A stretch of 45,374 nucleotides of DNA from Rhodococcoides fascians A44A (GTDB lineage Bacteria; Actinomycetota; Actinomycetes; Mycobacteriales; Mycobacteriaceae): assembly GCF_000760735.1 (NCBI RefSeq), contig NZ_JMEX01000005.1:101907-147280 (forward strand). Direction: 5' to 3'. The notes below the pieces were generated by a model that was given only the letters and a program-made list of their open reading frames with translations, was not told where the DNA came from and ran no database searches. Numbering within the stretch: position 1 is the stretch's first letter; each line of letters starts with the position of its first letter. Shown in pieces: positions 19,725 to 31,364 of this stretch. Made by a program: the position numbers and the translations under genes.

Positions 19725-21467
19725 TCAGTACAGCAACTTTCGAAGAAGGTCGGGGAGTTCCTCACCGTCCGACGACGCAACGGTGTTGAACGAGCCGCCC
19801 GTGGCATCGGACACTGACTGCAACGTCGAACTGTCCGGATTGGTTCCGATCGCGACGACATCGACTGCCACCGGACGCTCCGGATCGATCAGATCCGACA
19901 CCATCTCCAGGAATCGACTCGCCGAGATGGTCGGATCGTCGTTCGGACCGTCGGTGATGAGGACGACGCTGTTCGGCTTGCCGGGGACGTACGTCGACAG
20001 AGCGTCGAGATAGGCGGCGAGCACCGACTCGTACGTCGACGTCGCAGTGGCGGGTCGAACCGCCGCGGCCTCGGCCAACAGACGTTCCCGACGAGTCTCG
20101 CTACCCAGAACTTCCTCGACCGGGCCGGTGGGCACAAGGGTTCGGAACGCGCGTGTGCCGTCCAAATCCTTGCTGTAGATCCACAACCCCAATTCGGTGG
20201 TATCCACGACCGAGTCGAACTGGCGATCCAGTGCTGCAACTGTGTTCTGCAACCGAGTCTCCGAACCCTCCGCCGTGTCCATCGACCCGGATGCGTCGAG
20301 AAGTGTCGTCACTCGCCGAGGTGTAGCAGGCTCGAGAACTGCATCGACGAGCGTCCGGCCGAACTCGGTGTCCTGCGGCGGCAGCGACGCCGGCGACCGA
20401 GCGGCAACATCGAACCCCGCGTCGGAGAACACCGAAGTGTTGTCCGGCCCGGACATGAAGTCGACGAACTGTGCTGCGGCGCGGCTCGCCGTGTCGTCCG
20501 TCCACGCTCCGGCCAGCACCACGGCCGGGTGGTCGAACACGGGCCCGTCACCTCGCGGAGTGAATGCCGTGACACCACTCTGGGACGACGCGGTGAGTTG
20601 CCTCGCCGACACCGGAACAGTGTGTGCGTCGGCTGTCGGTGAAGTGTCGGCGCTCAGCCGGGCAAGTGCCGAATCGGTCGAATCACTCGTCGTGGAGGGC
20701 GTTCCGAGATCGGTGGTCGCGAGCGCGGACATCGCGGAGACAGTGGGCGCGCTTCGGGCGACGTCCGCACTGGCAACGCCCGATTCGTCGTACACGGAGG
20801 AGTCGTAGGTGGTTGCCGCTACCGCTCGCAGCGCGGCCGTCGACGCATCGGATTCCGGCCCGAGGGGAAGAAGAAGGCGAAGCCCGCCCCACCCGGGAAG
20901 TCCGATCGCGTCGAGCCCGTCGGGTGCCGCCTGCAGGCGAGGAATATCGGCCCACCCGATGTCCGCGGCCTCCAGCACATCGGCTACAGCGATCGGTGCA
21001 GCCAGGACAACCGGTGACGACGCGACAGAACGAGGCGTGCCGTTCACAGCGCCGGCGGGAAGATCGGCAACGGAATCCGACGACCGCGGGATCCACAACG
21101 CCGGCTGCGGACCCAACGCAGCAGCGTCCCACGCGCTTTCGCCCGCAGCCAGGGCAGGTCCCACCACGGCGGAATCGTGAGTGGACACCTCGAGCGACAC
21201 GCAGTGATCGCGTACCACAGGAGAACTGTCGGTGAACGCCGCCGCCAACTGTGTCACCTGCGACGAGATGTCCGGGTCGACGACGATCGGCACCACCGCC
21301 GGACCTTCGACACAGGTATCGGCCGCTTCCGTGCCCTGATCGGCAATACGGTCGCGGAGTTGGAACCAACCGAACACAGCGAGCACCACCACGAGGATGG
21401 TGCCCGCCGCGACGACGGGTCCCTTGCTCACTCCACGGGATCCGCCGGAGGTTCGATGTTCGCCCAC
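19725..21467 (-). CDS. Anchored substrate-binding-like/VWA-domain protein (Rv1836c-like)
   Basis: 580 residues. One N-terminal membrane helix (VVAAGTILVVVLAVFGWF, about 18-35), an extracellular region of extracellular-binding-protein type (about 60-340), then a VWA domain (about 380-575) with an intact metal-site DASGS (LLDASGSMDT) and a final DGEELPDLLRKLLY. This combination is found in the Rv1836c protein of M. tuberculosis, beside glcB as here. Function unknown. A TAACCT six bases before the GTG start suggests a leaderless message. A partly conserved stem-loop GGTTACTTG/CAAGTGACC (21475-21500) overlaps that promoter. Confidence 0.83.
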   Translation of the reverse strand: MGEHRTSGGSRGVSKGPVVAAGTILVVVLAVFGWFQLRDRIADQGTEAADTCVEGPAVVPIVVDPDISSQVTQLAAAFTDSSPVVRDHCVSLEVSTHDSAVVGPALAAGESAWDAAALGPQPALWIPRSSDSVADLPAGAVNGTPRSVASSPVVLAAPIAVADVLEAADIGWADIPRLQAAPDGLDAIGLPGWGGLRLLLPLGPESDASTAALRAVAATTYDSSVYDESGVASADVARSAPTVSAMSALATTDLGTPSTTSDSTDSALARLSADTSPTADAHTVPVSARQLTASSQSGVTAFTPRGDGPVFDHPAVVLAGAWTDDTASRAAAQFVDFMSGPDNTSVFSDAGFDVAARSPASLPPQDTEFGRTLVDAVLEPATPRRVTTLLDASGSMDTAEGSETRLQNTVAALDRQFDSVVDTTELGLWIYSKDLDGTRAFRTLVPTGPVEEVLGSETRRERLLAEAAAVRPATATSTYESVLAAYLDALSTYVPGKPNSVVLITDGPNDDPTISASRFLEMVSDLIDPERPVAVDVVAIGTNPDSSTLQSVSDATGGSFNTVASSDGEELPDLLRKLLY

Positions 21468-21473
21468 GACAAG

Positions 21474-21479
21474 AGGTTA
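21474..21479 (-). promoter_or_regulatory. Candidate leaderless promoter for the VWA gene
   Basis: TAACCT on the minus strand (21479-21474) ends six bases before the GTG at 21467. It lies within a 9-bp inverted repeat with one G-T mismatch (21475-21483 with 21492-21500), which could be an operator. Confidence 0.4.
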
Positions 21480-21512
21480 CTTGTCGCGCCCCAAGTGACC
21501 GCACAGTGTCAT

Positions 21513-21599
21513 CCGGTCACTCCGCGGGCTCCGCTCCTGTAACTGCCCGGTCACTCCGCGGGCTCCGCTCCTGTAACTGCCCGGTCACTCCGCGGGCTC
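21513..21599. repeat. 34-bp tandem repeat between glcB and the VWA gene
   Basis: Two identical 34-bp units (21513-21546 and 21547-21580) and 19 bases of a third (21581-21599). Each begins CCGGTCACTCCGCGGG and ends CCTGTAACTGC. It fills the short space between the glcB stop (minus strand) and the promoter of the VWA gene and contains CCGCGG. There is no coding potential. Confidence 0.9.
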
Positions 21600-21600
21600 G

Positions 21601-23805
21601 TCAGCGTGTTGCTGCTTTGTACTCGCGGCGGCGGCGGTGCAGGATCGGTTCGGTGTAGCCGTTGGGCTGGCTGGTGCCCTGGAAGATCAGGTCACTGGCT
21701 GCTTGGAAGGCGATGTTCGACTCGAAATCCGGCGCGAGGTTCTTGTACGTCGGGTCCGATGCGTTCTGTCGGTCCACCACCGGCGCCATCCGCTCGAGCG
21801 AGGCACGCACTTGATCCTCGGTGACGATGCCGTGCCGTAACCAGTTCGCCAGGAACTGACTCGAGATACGCAGCGTCGCCCGATCTTCCATCAACGCGAT
21901 GTCATTGATGTCGGGAACCTTCGAACACCCCACACCGTGATCGATCCACCGCACCACATACCCGAGGATCGACTGGGCATTGTTGTCGAGCTCGCGTTGC
22001 TTCTGCTCCTCGGACCAGTCAGTCGCAGGTGCCAACGGAATCTCGAGGATCTCCTCGACAGTGGCGCGCTTGGACTTCGCGATCTCTTCCTGACGGGCGA
22101 ACACATCGACCTTGTGATAGTGCAAGGCGTGCAACGTCGCTGCCGTCGGCGAGGGCACCCACGCAGTGTTGGCACCGGACTGCGGATGCCCGATCTTCTG
22201 CTCGAGCATGTCGTGCATCAGATCCGGCATCGCCCACATGCCCTTGCCGATCTGCGCTTTGCCTTCCAACCCGGCAGCCAAGCCGGTGTCGACATTGAAG
22301 TCCTCGTACGCCTTGATCCAGCCTTGGGCCTTCATCTCACCCTTCGGCACGACCGGTCCGGCCTCCATCGAGGTGTGGATCTCATCGCCCGTCCGGTCGA
22401 GGAAGCCGGTGTTGATGAACACCACACGTTCCTTCGCAGCCTCGATCGCGGCCTTCAAGTTGACCGTGGTGCGGCGTTCCTCGTCCATGATGCCGACCTT
22501 GAGGGTGTTGACCGGCAACCCGAGAACCTGCTCCACCCGGCCGAACAGTTCCGCAGTGAACGCGACCTCGTCGGGACCGTGCATCTTCGGCTTGACGATG
22601 TACAACGATCCGGTGCGGCTGTTCTTCAGGACATTGTCCGCACCGAGGGAATGCAGACCCGCGAGCGAGGTGAACAGGGCATCGAGGATGCCCTCGGGGA
22701 CCTCGTTACCGTCGGCGTCGAGGATTGCATCGGAGGTCATCAGGTGCCCGACGTTGCGGACGAACAGCAGCGACCGACCGTGCAGGATGAGCTCACCGCC
22801 GTCACCTGCACTGCCGTCGACCGCGGTGTAGCTGCGGTCCTGGTTCAAGCTGCGGGTGAAGGTTTTGCCGCCCTTGGAGACCTCTTCGGTGAGATCGCCG
22901 CGCATCAAACCGAGCCAGTTGCGGTAGCCGAGAACCTTGTCGTCGGCATCGACCGCCGCGACCGAATCCTCGAAGTCCATGATCGTGGTCACCGCGGATT
23001 CGAGGAGGACATCCTTGACGCCTGCGGCGTCGGTCGCGCCGATCGGAGACTGCGGGTCGATCTGGATCTCGAAGTGCAACCCGTTGTGCACGAGAAGAAT
23101 CGCCGTCGGCGCATTCGGTGCGCCCTGGTATCCGAGCAGCTGCGCCGGGTCTGCCAAACCGACTGTGGATCCGTCGGCGAGGGTGACCGTCAACGATGCG
23201 GCCCCGGTAGCGGAGGTGTCGACAACGTACTTGGTGGTGCCGACGTGTGAACCGGAGGACAGGGGAGCAGCCTCGTCGAGGAACTCGCGAGCGAAGGCGA
23301 TGACCTTGTCGCCGCGGACCTTGTTGTAGCTGGTGCCCTTCTCCGCGCCGCCGTCCTCCGGGATGGCGTCAGTGCCGTACAGGGCGTCGTAGAGCGATCC
23401 CCAGCGTGCGTTGGAGGCGTTGATCGCGAAGCGGGCGTTGAGAACCGGGACCACGAGTTGCGGGCCCGCGGTGGAGGTGATCTCGGTGTCGACACCGGAG
23501 GTGGTGATGTGGAAGTCCGCGGGCTCATCGACCAGGTACCCGATTTCCTTCAAGAACGCCGTGTATGCGCTCCTGTCGTAATTCGGTCCGGCGTGCTCAC
23601 CGTGCCACGCATCGACCTTGCCCTGGATTTCGTCACGAACACCCAGCAGGGCCTTGTTCTTCGGGGCCAGATCCGTGATCACGGCCTCCACGCCGCTCCA
23701 GAACTTCTCCGAATCCACACCGGTGCCCGGAAGCGCTTCGTTCTGCACGAAGTCGTACAAAACCTGGGCAACCTGAAGACCACCAACAGAAACACGATCG
23801 GTCAT
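21601..23805 (-). CDS. glcB: Malate synthase G
   Basis: 734 residues, the large single-chain type. It condenses glyoxylate with acetyl-CoA to malate in the glyoxylate shunt. The [19 protein letters not shown] region, typical of malate synthase G, and [20 protein letters not shown] sequence are present. I used the ATG at 23805 rather than the longer frame because GAGGGA lies just before it. TAACAT (23865-23870, minus strand) is a possible -10 and overlaps the stop of the upstream gene. Neighbouring genes (VWA, metallophosphoesterase) are downstream on the same strand; the repeat follows the stop. Confidence 0.95.
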   Translation of the reverse strand: MTDRVSVGGLQVAQVLYDFVQNEALPGTGVDSEKFWSGVEAVITDLAPKNKALLGVRDEIQGKVDAWHGEHAGPNYDRSAYTAFLKEIGYLVDEPADFHITTSGVDTEITSTAGPQLVVPVLNARFAINASNARWGSLYDALYGTDAIPEDGGAEKGTSYNKVRGDKVIAFAREFLDEAAPLSSGSHVGTTKYVVDTSATGAASLTVTLADGSTVGLADPAQLLGYQGAPNAPTAILLVHNGLHFEIQIDPQSPIGATDAAGVKDVLLESAVTTIMDFEDSVAAVDADDKVLGYRNWLGLMRGDLTEEVSKGGKTFTRSLNQDRSYTAVDGSAGDGGELILHGRSLLFVRNVGHLMTSDAILDADGNEVPEGILDALFTSLAGLHSLGADNVLKNSRTGSLYIVKPKMHGPDEVAFTAELFGRVEQVLGLPVNTLKVGIMDEERRTTVNLKAAIEAAKERVVFINTGFLDRTGDEIHTSMEAGPVVPKGEMKAQGWIKAYEDFNVDTGLAAGLEGKAQIGKGMWAMPDLMHDMLEQKIGHPQSGANTAWVPSPTAATLHALHYHKVDVFARQEEIAKSKRATVEEILEIPLAPATDWSEEQKQRELDNNAQSILGYVVRWIDHGVGCSKVPDINDIALMEDRATLRISSQFLANWLRHGIVTEDQVRASLERMAPVVDRQNASDPTYKNLAPDFESNIAFQAASDLIFQGTSQPNGYTEPILHRRRREYKAATR

Positions 23806-23867
23806 GAATCCCTCGCTCTTTCCGGTCAAAACGCGCACAAGGCGCCTCGGCGACAACTCCGCCTATG

Positions 23868-24767
23868 TTACTCGGCGGTAGCTCGGGCGGTGGCACCGCC
23901 GCTCACCAGTAGATTCTGGCATCGGCGGATAAGTTCCGAGCGGAGAGGGGCAGCCCTGTCCATCAGTCGAGTCTGCGCACGCACGTACTCCGCTCGTCCT
24001 GACGGGGTTTCGATCTCGATGGCGTCGACGCCGTAATCCGACAGATCGTAGGGACTGGCACGCATATCGACGGTTCGTGCGTCCAGTGCGAGCTCGAAGC
24101 AGTCCGTGACCAGGGCCGAATCCACGAGGGGTGACAGCTTGTAGCTCCACTTGTACAGATCCATGCTGGCGTGGACGCACCCCGGCTGTTCACGGTCCAC
24201 TCTGCCGCTCGGCTCGAGGCGCAACATGTTGCGAGGTACCGCGTCGTCGGTGAAGAAGCGAAAAGCGTCGTAATGCGTGCACCGAAGGTTCATTTTCTCC
24301 ACGACGCTGTCGGTACCCGCGTGACCGAGGCGCAGTGGAACCGTTCCGTGCCGGAGGGCGGCTTCGCCGCCCCGGTAGACCATCGCCCACTCGTGCAGGC
24401 CGAAACACCCCAGGTTCGGTGGGCGAGTAGTCGTCGCGGACAGAAGGCCGAGCGTGAACTCGACGGCGGACAGCCTGCGCTCGAGCAGTGACTCGCGTAC
24501 CCGATAGCCTCCGCTCGGCGCCGGTTCGTAGGCTGCGAACTGGGCATATTCGTCGGCTCTCGGCCCGGTCAGCGTGACGCCGTAACCGGGACTCCATCGC
24601 TTCAGGTGTCCCGGCTTGAAGCTGTAGTACGTGAACAGAAAGTCGAGGACCGGGTGGTACGCACCCTCCGCGCGCTGCACCAGATAATCGCCGATCAGGT
24701 GCTCGACGCGCGCGAAATGCATCTCCCTCGACGCCGTCCACTCCGCCTCTCGCAACTCCGATGTCAT
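23868..24767 (-). CDS. Conserved actinobacterial protein (annotated 3-methyladenine glycosylase-like)
   Basis: 299 residues. It has the conserved actinobacterial pattern HPVLDFLFTYYSFKPGHLKRWSPGYGV and FGLHEWAMVY, with ends rich in Arg. Relatives are often named '3-methyladenine DNA glycosylase', but I see no helix-hairpin-helix GVG/GPY-D motif of AlkA/Tag, so that name should be doubted. Function is unknown. Its ATG overlaps the stop of the upstream CNNM gene by four bases (ATGA), so it is translated from the CNNM message. Confidence 0.65.
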   Translation of the reverse strand: MTSELREAEWTASREMHFARVEHLIGDYLVQRAEGAYHPVLDFLFTYYSFKPGHLKRWSPGYGVTLTGPRADEYAQFAAYEPAPSGGYRVRESLLERRLSAVEFTLGLLSATTTRPPNLGCFGLHEWAMVYRGGEAALRHGTVPLRLGHAGTDSVVEKMNLRCTHYDAFRFFTDDAVPRNMLRLEPSGRVDREQPGCVHASMDLYKWSYKLSPLVDSALVTDCFELALDARTVDMRASPYDLSDYGVDAIEIETPSGRAEYVRAQTRLMDRAAPLRSELIRRCQNLLVSGGATARATAE

Positions 24768-25870
24768 GGTCGCCGAAGGACTCCACCGGGGGCAGGACCC
24801 GCGATCCGGTGAGTGCCGTCTCGAACGGTACCGACGAACTCCTCGACCAAATCCTCCAGTGCGACGATCCCGATGGTCGAGCCAGTCGAATCGTGCACGA
24901 CACCCAAGTGACTACGCGTCCGCCGCAGACGCGTCAGCGCATCGTCGAGCGTCGTGTCCGACGAGACCACAGGCAGGGGGCGCACCTCGGAACGCGGAAT
25001 CACCGACTCGGGGCCTGCCGCGTCGTCGACCATGTATTCCAGAACGTCCTTCAGGTGCAGGTATCCCACCAGCGAACCGTCGGGAGCCTGCACCGGATAC
25101 CGCGAGAATCCCGTAGCGGTCACTGCTTCCTCCACGGAACCGAGCGTCGGTCCGGCTGCCCTGTCCGATACCGCGAGACGCACACTACGTACCTGCGCAG
25201 ACGGAATGAGAACATCCGCGACGGTCCGGCCCGACGTGTCCAGAGCCTGCGTCAGACGCCGATGCTCTTCTTCGTCGATGAGACCTTCCGATCGCGACTC
25301 GCCGATCATCTGCGACAACTCGTCCGCGGAGACCGAGGAATCGAGCTCGTCCTTGGGCTCGATCCTCAGCGCACGCAGCGTCAGGTTGGCGCACACGTTG
25401 TAGAACGAGATCAACGGCTTGGCCAACTTGATGAACATGAGATGGATCGGCACCAGAATCATCGCAGTCCGCTCCGGACCAGCAATGGCGATGTTCTTCG
25501 GAACCATCTCACCGACGAGAATGTGCAACACCACCACGAGACCGAGCGCGATGGTGAACGAGATGGGATGAAGGAAGGCGTCGGGAATGCCGACCCAGTC
25601 CATCGGTTTCTCGAACAGGTGCGCAACCGCCGGCTCACCCACCCTACCCAGCAGAATCGAGCAGATGGTGATACCGAGCTGGGCGGCAGCCAACATCAGC
25701 GACAGGTTCTGGCCCGCCTCGATGACCGACTTCGCCCGTTTCTTGCCCTGTGCGAGAAGGGATTCCAGACGATCGCGGCGCGCCGAGATCAGCGAGAACT
25801 CGGCACCGACGAAGAACGCATTGCCGGCGAGCAGAAAGACGGCGAGCAGAACAGCCAATACGTCACCCAC
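24764..25870 (-). CDS. CNNM/CBS-domain transport protein (Rv1841c-like)
   Basis: 368 residues. CNNM membrane domain (about 1-195) with four hydrophobic segments and family motifs [14 protein letters not shown] and [15 protein letters not shown], then a pair of CBS domains (about 200-345). There is no C-terminal CorC_HlyC domain, unlike its neighbour. CNNM proteins move or sense Mg2+ and other cations. The GTG start overlaps the upstream CNNM gene by eight bases. It is the second gene of a CNNM pair as in M. tuberculosis Rv1841c-Rv1842c. Confidence 0.88.
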   Translation of the reverse strand: MGDVLAVLLAVFLLAGNAFFVGAEFSLISARRDRLESLLAQGKKRAKSVIEAGQNLSLMLAAAQLGITICSILLGRVGEPAVAHLFEKPMDWVGIPDAFLHPISFTIALGLVVVLHILVGEMVPKNIAIAGPERTAMILVPIHLMFIKLAKPLISFYNVCANLTLRALRIEPKDELDSSVSADELSQMIGESRSEGLIDEEEHRRLTQALDTSGRTVADVLIPSAQVRSVRLAVSDRAAGPTLGSVEEAVTATGFSRYPVQAPDGSLVGYLHLKDVLEYMVDDAAGPESVIPRSEVRPLPVVSSDTTLDDALTRLRRTRSHLGVVHDSTGSTIGIVALEDLVEEFVGTVRDGTHRIAGPAPGGVLRRP

Positions 25871-27245
25871 GGATTCTCGCCTCCTTGCCCACCGTCGCGA
25901 TACGTTCGGCGTCTACCGGCTGGAGCAGAATTCGGTCGATACGCCGACCGTCCATGCGCGTGACCTTCGCGATCCAACCACCGTCCGACTCCGACGGCTC
26001 CTCGAACGGACCAGCAGGAAGGACGGTGGTGTCTCCCTCGGTGGGGATCCGCCCGAGTCGGGTCAGTACGAGTCCGCCGATGGTCTCGTACTCCCCTTCA
26101 GGGGCGCGATAACCGGTAGCCGTAGCTACCTCGTCGATGCGCAGCAGCCCCGAACAGATCCAACTGTCACCCACCCGCTGCACGTCGACTTCCGGTTCGT
26201 CGTGCTCGTCGCGGACGTCTCCGACGATTTCCTCGATGAGGTCTTCCATCGTCACCATCCCGGCGGTTCCGCCGTACTCGTCGACGACCAGGGCAACCTG
26301 CATTCCGTCCGCCCGCACCCGTTCCATCACGGTGTCCCCGTCGAGACTCGAGGGCACGACCGGCACGTCCTGAGCCAGGTCGGCGAGTCGGGTAGTGCGG
26401 CGGTGTGCGCTCCCGACAGCGAATGCATGCTTGATGTGCACCACTCCGACCGTGTCGTCCAAGTCGCCGTCGACGACGGGAAAGCGCGAAAAGCCGGTAC
26501 GCGCGGCGGTTTCGATCAAGTCGAACGCAGTGTCCGACACCGACAACGACTCCACCTTCACCCGGGGAGTCATCAATTCCTCGGCTGTGCGCTCGCCGAA
26601 CTGCAACGACCTGTCCACCAGGCGGGCCGTTCCCTCGTCCAGCGCTCCGAGTTGTGCCGACGTGCGCACGAGCGAGCCGAGCTCGCGCGGCGAACGCGCC
26701 GACCTCAACTCCTCGGCAGGTTCGATGCCCAGTCGCCGAACCAGCCAGTTCGCCGACCCGTTCAGACCCTTGATGGCCCATCGAAAGACCGCCGAGAACC
26801 CTGACATCGCTCCGGCGGTCGCACGGGCAGTCGCCATGGGCATTGCGATGGCGATGTTCTTCGGTACGAGCTCACCGAAGATCATCGAGAACGACGTGGC
26901 GATCAACAAGGCTGCCGCCAGAGACACCGCAGAGGCGACGGTGTCGGAGGCACCGACCGCCGTCGCCAGCGGAACGAAGAATCCCGCGAGGATCGGCTCG
27001 GCCAGATAACCGGTGATCAGCGTCGTGATCGTGATGCCCAGTTGTGCACCGGACAGCTGGAAGGACAACGTCTTGTGCGCACGCTGGACCTGCCGGGCGC
27101 GCATGTCACCGAGATCGGCGGCCGCCGAATCGACTGCACTTCGCTCCAGCGCGGTCAGTGAGAATTCCGCTGCCACGAAGAGCGCTGTGCCGGCGGTCAA
27201 CGCCACGAAGCCGAGTAGGCCGAGGATGCTGATCGCAATCTCCAC
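25863..27245 (-). CDS. CNNM/CBS/CorC_HlyC-domain transport protein (Rv1842c-like)
   Basis: 460 residues. CNNM domain (about 1-200) with [16 protein letters not shown] pair (about 215-335, with [10 protein letters not shown] and [19 protein letters not shown]) and a C-terminal CorC_HlyC domain (about 350-440). This architecture is that of Mg2+/cation export or hemolysin-C-like proteins; the direction of transport here is unproved. It precedes its shorter paralogue with an eight-base overlap. A GTG start has no clear ribosome-binding site and follows the tiny upstream frame after only three bases. Confidence 0.9.
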   Translation of the reverse strand: MEIAISILGLLGFVALTAGTALFVAAEFSLTALERSAVDSAAADLGDMRARQVQRAHKTLSFQLSGAQLGITITTLITGYLAEPILAGFFVPLATAVGASDTVASAVSLAAALLIATSFSMIFGELVPKNIAIAMPMATARATAGAMSGFSAVFRWAIKGLNGSANWLVRRLGIEPAEELRSARSPRELGSLVRTSAQLGALDEGTARLVDRSLQFGERTAEELMTPRVKVESLSVSDTAFDLIETAARTGFSRFPVVDGDLDDTVGVVHIKHAFAVGSAHRRTTRLADLAQDVPVVPSSLDGDTVMERVRADGMQVALVVDEYGGTAGMVTMEDLIEEIVGDVRDEHDEPEVDVQRVGDSWICSGLLRIDEVATATGYRAPEGEYETIGGLVLTRLGRIPTEGDTTVLPAGPFEEPSESDGGWIAKVTRMDGRRIDRILLQPVDAERIATVGKEARIRG

Positions 27246-27248
27246 CGG

Positions 27249-27401
27249 TCATCGCCGCCGGAGTTGGGAGAGGCGCATCGCGCCGTGAGTTTCGCCGGGT
27301 CGTTCACCCGGCTCGATAGAGGAGCCCTCCGAAGTGGAGCCCTCGTCGTTGGACTCGCCCTGAGCGGTCACAACAGTGCTGATAACGGGTGCCTCGGGCA
27401 C
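27249..27401 (-). CDS. Possible small protein upstream of the CNNM pair
   Basis: 50 codons from a GTG at 27401. AAAGGA lies five bases before this start, a better ribosome-binding site than that of the next gene, and the TGA stop is three bases from the CNNM start, so re-initiation could feed the CNNM gene. The product is polar (VPEAPVISTVVTAQGESNDE at its beginning, Arg-rich end), with no recognised domain. It could be a regulatory upstream frame rather than a functional protein. A GGTGCC-3-GGCACC stem overlaps the start and could hide it. TAAGAT (27482-27487) is a possible -10. Confidence 0.4.
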   Translation of the reverse strand: MPEAPVISTVVTAQGESNDEGSTSEGSSIEPGERPGETHGAMRLSQLRRR

Positions 27402-27563
27402 CTTGGTCCTTTCTCTCGCTTCCCCCAGCCCGCCTCGAGCGGACACTGTGCGGAGGAAGTCCGCGTATTGCCGAAGCCCTGATCTTAACGGTTTCCCGCC
27501 GAGAACACGGCTCGGGCAGCGCCCGCGGACAGCCTCGACACGTTCACCAGCCGGTCGGGATAC

Positions 27564-29018
<1,455 letters not shown>

Positions 29019-29885
29019 TCAGGCGCCGGTTACGCTCTCGGCCAGTTGGGCCTGCGACCGAGACAGCGCGATCGTCGCGACGATCATGACCAGGACCGAG
29101 CAGCCGATGATCACCAAAGCGCCGGGGTCGTCGCGAACGCGCTCGTCGAGCACGGTGATTCCCAGGAACGCCGCCCCGAACGGTTCTCCGATGGTCACAG
29201 CGGGGAGGGACGCGGAGAGCGGACCAGCTTGGAACGCAACCTGCTGAAGGTAGAAACCCAGAACGCCGCACCCGACGAGTGCGTACGTCTGCCACGCGGT
29301 GATGGCAGAAACGAGGTCTTTCTCCACGAGGTCGGTCACGAACTTGGTGAACGCCACCGCCACTCCGAACAGAAGCCCACCGGCGGCGCCGAGCAACAGC
29401 GCTCGGTATCCGGGGTTGTGCAGGACGAATCCGGCCACAGCGAACACCGATATCACGACCGTCGTCACCAGCAGCGGAACCAGCCAGTCGGCGAACGGTG
29501 CATTGGAGTGGCCTTCGGTCGGATCACCGACGACGATGAAGACCGCAAGTGCGAGCGCCAGAGAAATCGCCAGCAGCCACGTCGATCGGGTCATCTTGAA
29601 GCCGGAGAACTTCGCGGACAAGGGGAGTGCGAAGAGCAGCATGGACACGACCAACGGCTGGACGATCAGCACACTTCCCACCCACAACGCGGCGACCTGA
29701 ACCGCATAGCCACCGACGTCGCCGATAACCCCTGCCCACCACCGCGGGCTTCGGAGGAGCGTCGACATCAAGGATCGGCCTTCCGGGACCGCGGACGCGG
29801 CGCTCTGTTGCGCCACCGAAGCGCACGCGAACAGCATCGCCGCGACGAGCGCGAGTGCCACGGTCAATACCGGAAACCCGTTCAT
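29019..29885 (-). CDS. DMT (EamA-type) membrane transporter
   Basis: 288 residues, almost all hydrophobic, with about nine to ten membrane segments, the usual size of a DMT-superfamily permease. The first segment begins right at the start (GFPVLTVALALVAAMLFACASV), and a conserved GEPFGAAFLGITVLDE is found near the end. The substrate is unknown; export of metabolites or Mg2+ (NIPA relatives) are options. The ATG overlaps the helicase stop by four bases, so it is translated behind the helicase, and guaB1 follows 18 bp further. Confidence 0.8.
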   Translation of the reverse strand: MNGFPVLTVALALVAAMLFACASVAQQSAASAVPEGRSLMSTLLRSPRWWAGVIGDVGGYAVQVAALWVGSVLIVQPLVVSMLLFALPLSAKFSGFKMTRSTWLLAISLALALAVFIVVGDPTEGHSNAPFADWLVPLLVTTVVISVFAVAGFVLHNPGYRALLLGAAGGLLFGVAVAFTKFVTDLVEKDLVSAITAWQTYALVGCGVLGFYLQQVAFQAGPLSASLPAVTIGEPFGAAFLGITVLDERVRDDPGALVIIGCSVLVMIVATIALSRSQAQLAESVTGA

Positions 29886-31195
29886 CGGCGTCCGCTACGA
29901 CGCCCGGCCACGCCTCGGCGCGACGCACGCGAAGATCCGGGCGTTCGGCCGGGGCGCGACCTGCCGGGCGCAGCGGTGCTCGTTCCGGTCGCAGTCGCCG
30001 GAAACGGGTCGGTGACCGGTCGCCCGGGAGGACGCCGCGCGCCGACGACGGACACGAGAACCGGATCGTCTTCGGTCACAGCCACGAAGTGCGCGTCGAT
30101 GCCCGCCGCGGTAGCAACCTCCATGGCAGCAGGCACCTGGGACTCGGTCGCCAACGTCACCACGACCCCCGAGGCACCGGCTCGTGCTGTTCTCCCGGCG
30201 CGATGGGTGTACTCCTTCGCATCGGCGGGTGGATCGACGTGGACGACGACCGAGACGGAATCGACGTGGATTCCCCGTGCCATCACATCCGTTGCAACCA
30301 GGACCGGGACATGTCCAGCCTCGAACGACGCCAGCGTTCGGATGCGATTGGCCTGCGTTTTGTCGCCGTGTAGGCCGGCTGCGTTCACCCCCACCGAACG
30401 CAGTGACTCGGTCAGGCGATCGACCGCGAACTTCGTTCGGACGAACAGCATGGTCCGTCCGTCTCGCGAAGCGATGGACGCCACCACGGACTCCTTCTCC
30501 GATCCAACGACACGGAAGAAATGGTGTCGCGCTGTGCGCTCCGCGATCGGGAGCACGTCGACGGTGTGCGTGACCGGAGAACGGAGATATCGACGGATCA
30601 GGTCGTCGACGTCGCCGTCGAGGGTGGCCGAGAACAACATTCGCTGACCCGTCGAGTCGGTACGATCCAGCACCGAGACGACTTGGGGCAGGAATCCCAG
30701 ATCCGCCATCCTGTCGGCCTCGTCGACCACGGAAATCGTCACCGAACTCAGATCGACGAAGCCTCGGGCAGCCAGATCGTCCAGACGCCCGGGTGTCGCC
30801 ACCACGACATCCACACCTCGAGCGAGGCGCTCCGCCTGACGCCGGACGGGAACGCCACCGACGACAGCTGCGACTCGCACCCCCAAGGCCAGAGCAGCCT
30901 CGTCGAGAGCCTTCTCGATCTGGAGCGCCAGTTCTCGCGTCGGAGCCAGTATCACCGACCGCGGACGGGAGGGTCGGCTACTGCCTCCGCTCAGCCGTTG
31001 AAGCAGCGGCAACCCGAACGCCAAGGTCTTACCCGACCCGGTCGGGGCACGCCCGAGAATGTCCGAACCGGCCAACGCATCTTGTACCACCGCGGCCTGA
31101 ATCGGAAACGGTGACTCGACACCGCTCCTTCGGAGAGCGTGTACCACGACAGGTTTCAGCCCCAGGTTTGCAAATGTCGAGTGGTGGTCGGGCAT
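29882..31195 (-). CDS. DEAD-box RNA helicase (first copy)
   Basis: 437 residues. Helicase motifs in order: Q motif PFPIQAAV, motif I APTGSGKT, Ia PTRELALQ, II VDEADRM, III SATL, and VI HRAGRTARAG. A basic Arg/Gly/Pro-rich tail (about 385-437) probably binds RNA. This is a DEAD-box RNA helicase of RhlE/DeaD type, unwinding RNA with ATP. The start was put at the ATG 31195, six bases after TACTGT, rather than the longer frame from 31243. It heads a run with the DMT gene, guaB1 and the CNNM genes. Confidence 0.92.
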   Translation of the reverse strand: MPDHHSTFANLGLKPVVVHALRRSGVESPFPIQAAVVQDALAGSDILGRAPTGSGKTLAFGLPLLQRLSGGSSRPSRPRSVILAPTRELALQIEKALDEAALALGVRVAAVVGGVPVRRQAERLARGVDVVVATPGRLDDLAARGFVDLSSVTISVVDEADRMADLGFLPQVVSVLDRTDSTGQRMLFSATLDGDVDDLIRRYLRSPVTHTVDVLPIAERTARHHFFRVVGSEKESVVASIASRDGRTMLFVRTKFAVDRLTESLRSVGVNAAGLHGDKTQANRIRTLASFEAGHVPVLVATDVMARGIHVDSVSVVVHVDPPADAKEYTHRAGRTARAGASGVVVTLATESQVPAAMEVATAAGIDAHFVAVTEDDPVLVSVVGARRPPGRPVTDPFPATATGTSTAAPGRSRPGRTPGSSRASRRGVAGRRSGRR

Positions 31196-31201
31196 AGCGG
31201 A

Positions 31202-31207
31202 ACAGTA
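31202..31207 (-). promoter_or_regulatory. Candidate leaderless promoter for the first DEAD-box helicase
   Basis: TACTGT on the minus strand (31207-31202) lies exactly six bases before the ATG at 31195. A GAGGAG 11 bases further upstream is too far to act as a ribosome-binding site, and the -35 is poor. Confidence 0.5.
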
Positions 31208-31315
31208 CCGCTCCTCATCGACCCGGCCGAGGGACATTCCCATCCGTTCCTCGCGCCGACCGAACCTCGTCGGTGTCGGCGTTTCTGTCGGACCTCTGCG
31301 TCATCATCTACCCAC

Positions 31316-31331
31316 TCGAACATGAGTTCGA
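31316..31331 (+). promoter_or_regulatory. LexA (SOS) box upstream of the DUF4262 gene
   Basis: TCGAACATGAGTTCGA is a perfect dyad TCGAAC-4-GTTCGA, the actinobacterial LexA operator. It ends 33 bases before the ATG of the DUF4262 gene. No other perfect copy was noticed in the window. Confidence 0.75.
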
Positions 31332-31364
31332 ATATGACGGGCCTACACGACTTCAGGGGGCAGC

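Noticed and set aside
21513..21599. Possible CRISPR array in the glcB intergenic
   Set aside because: Units are contiguous and no spacers are present.
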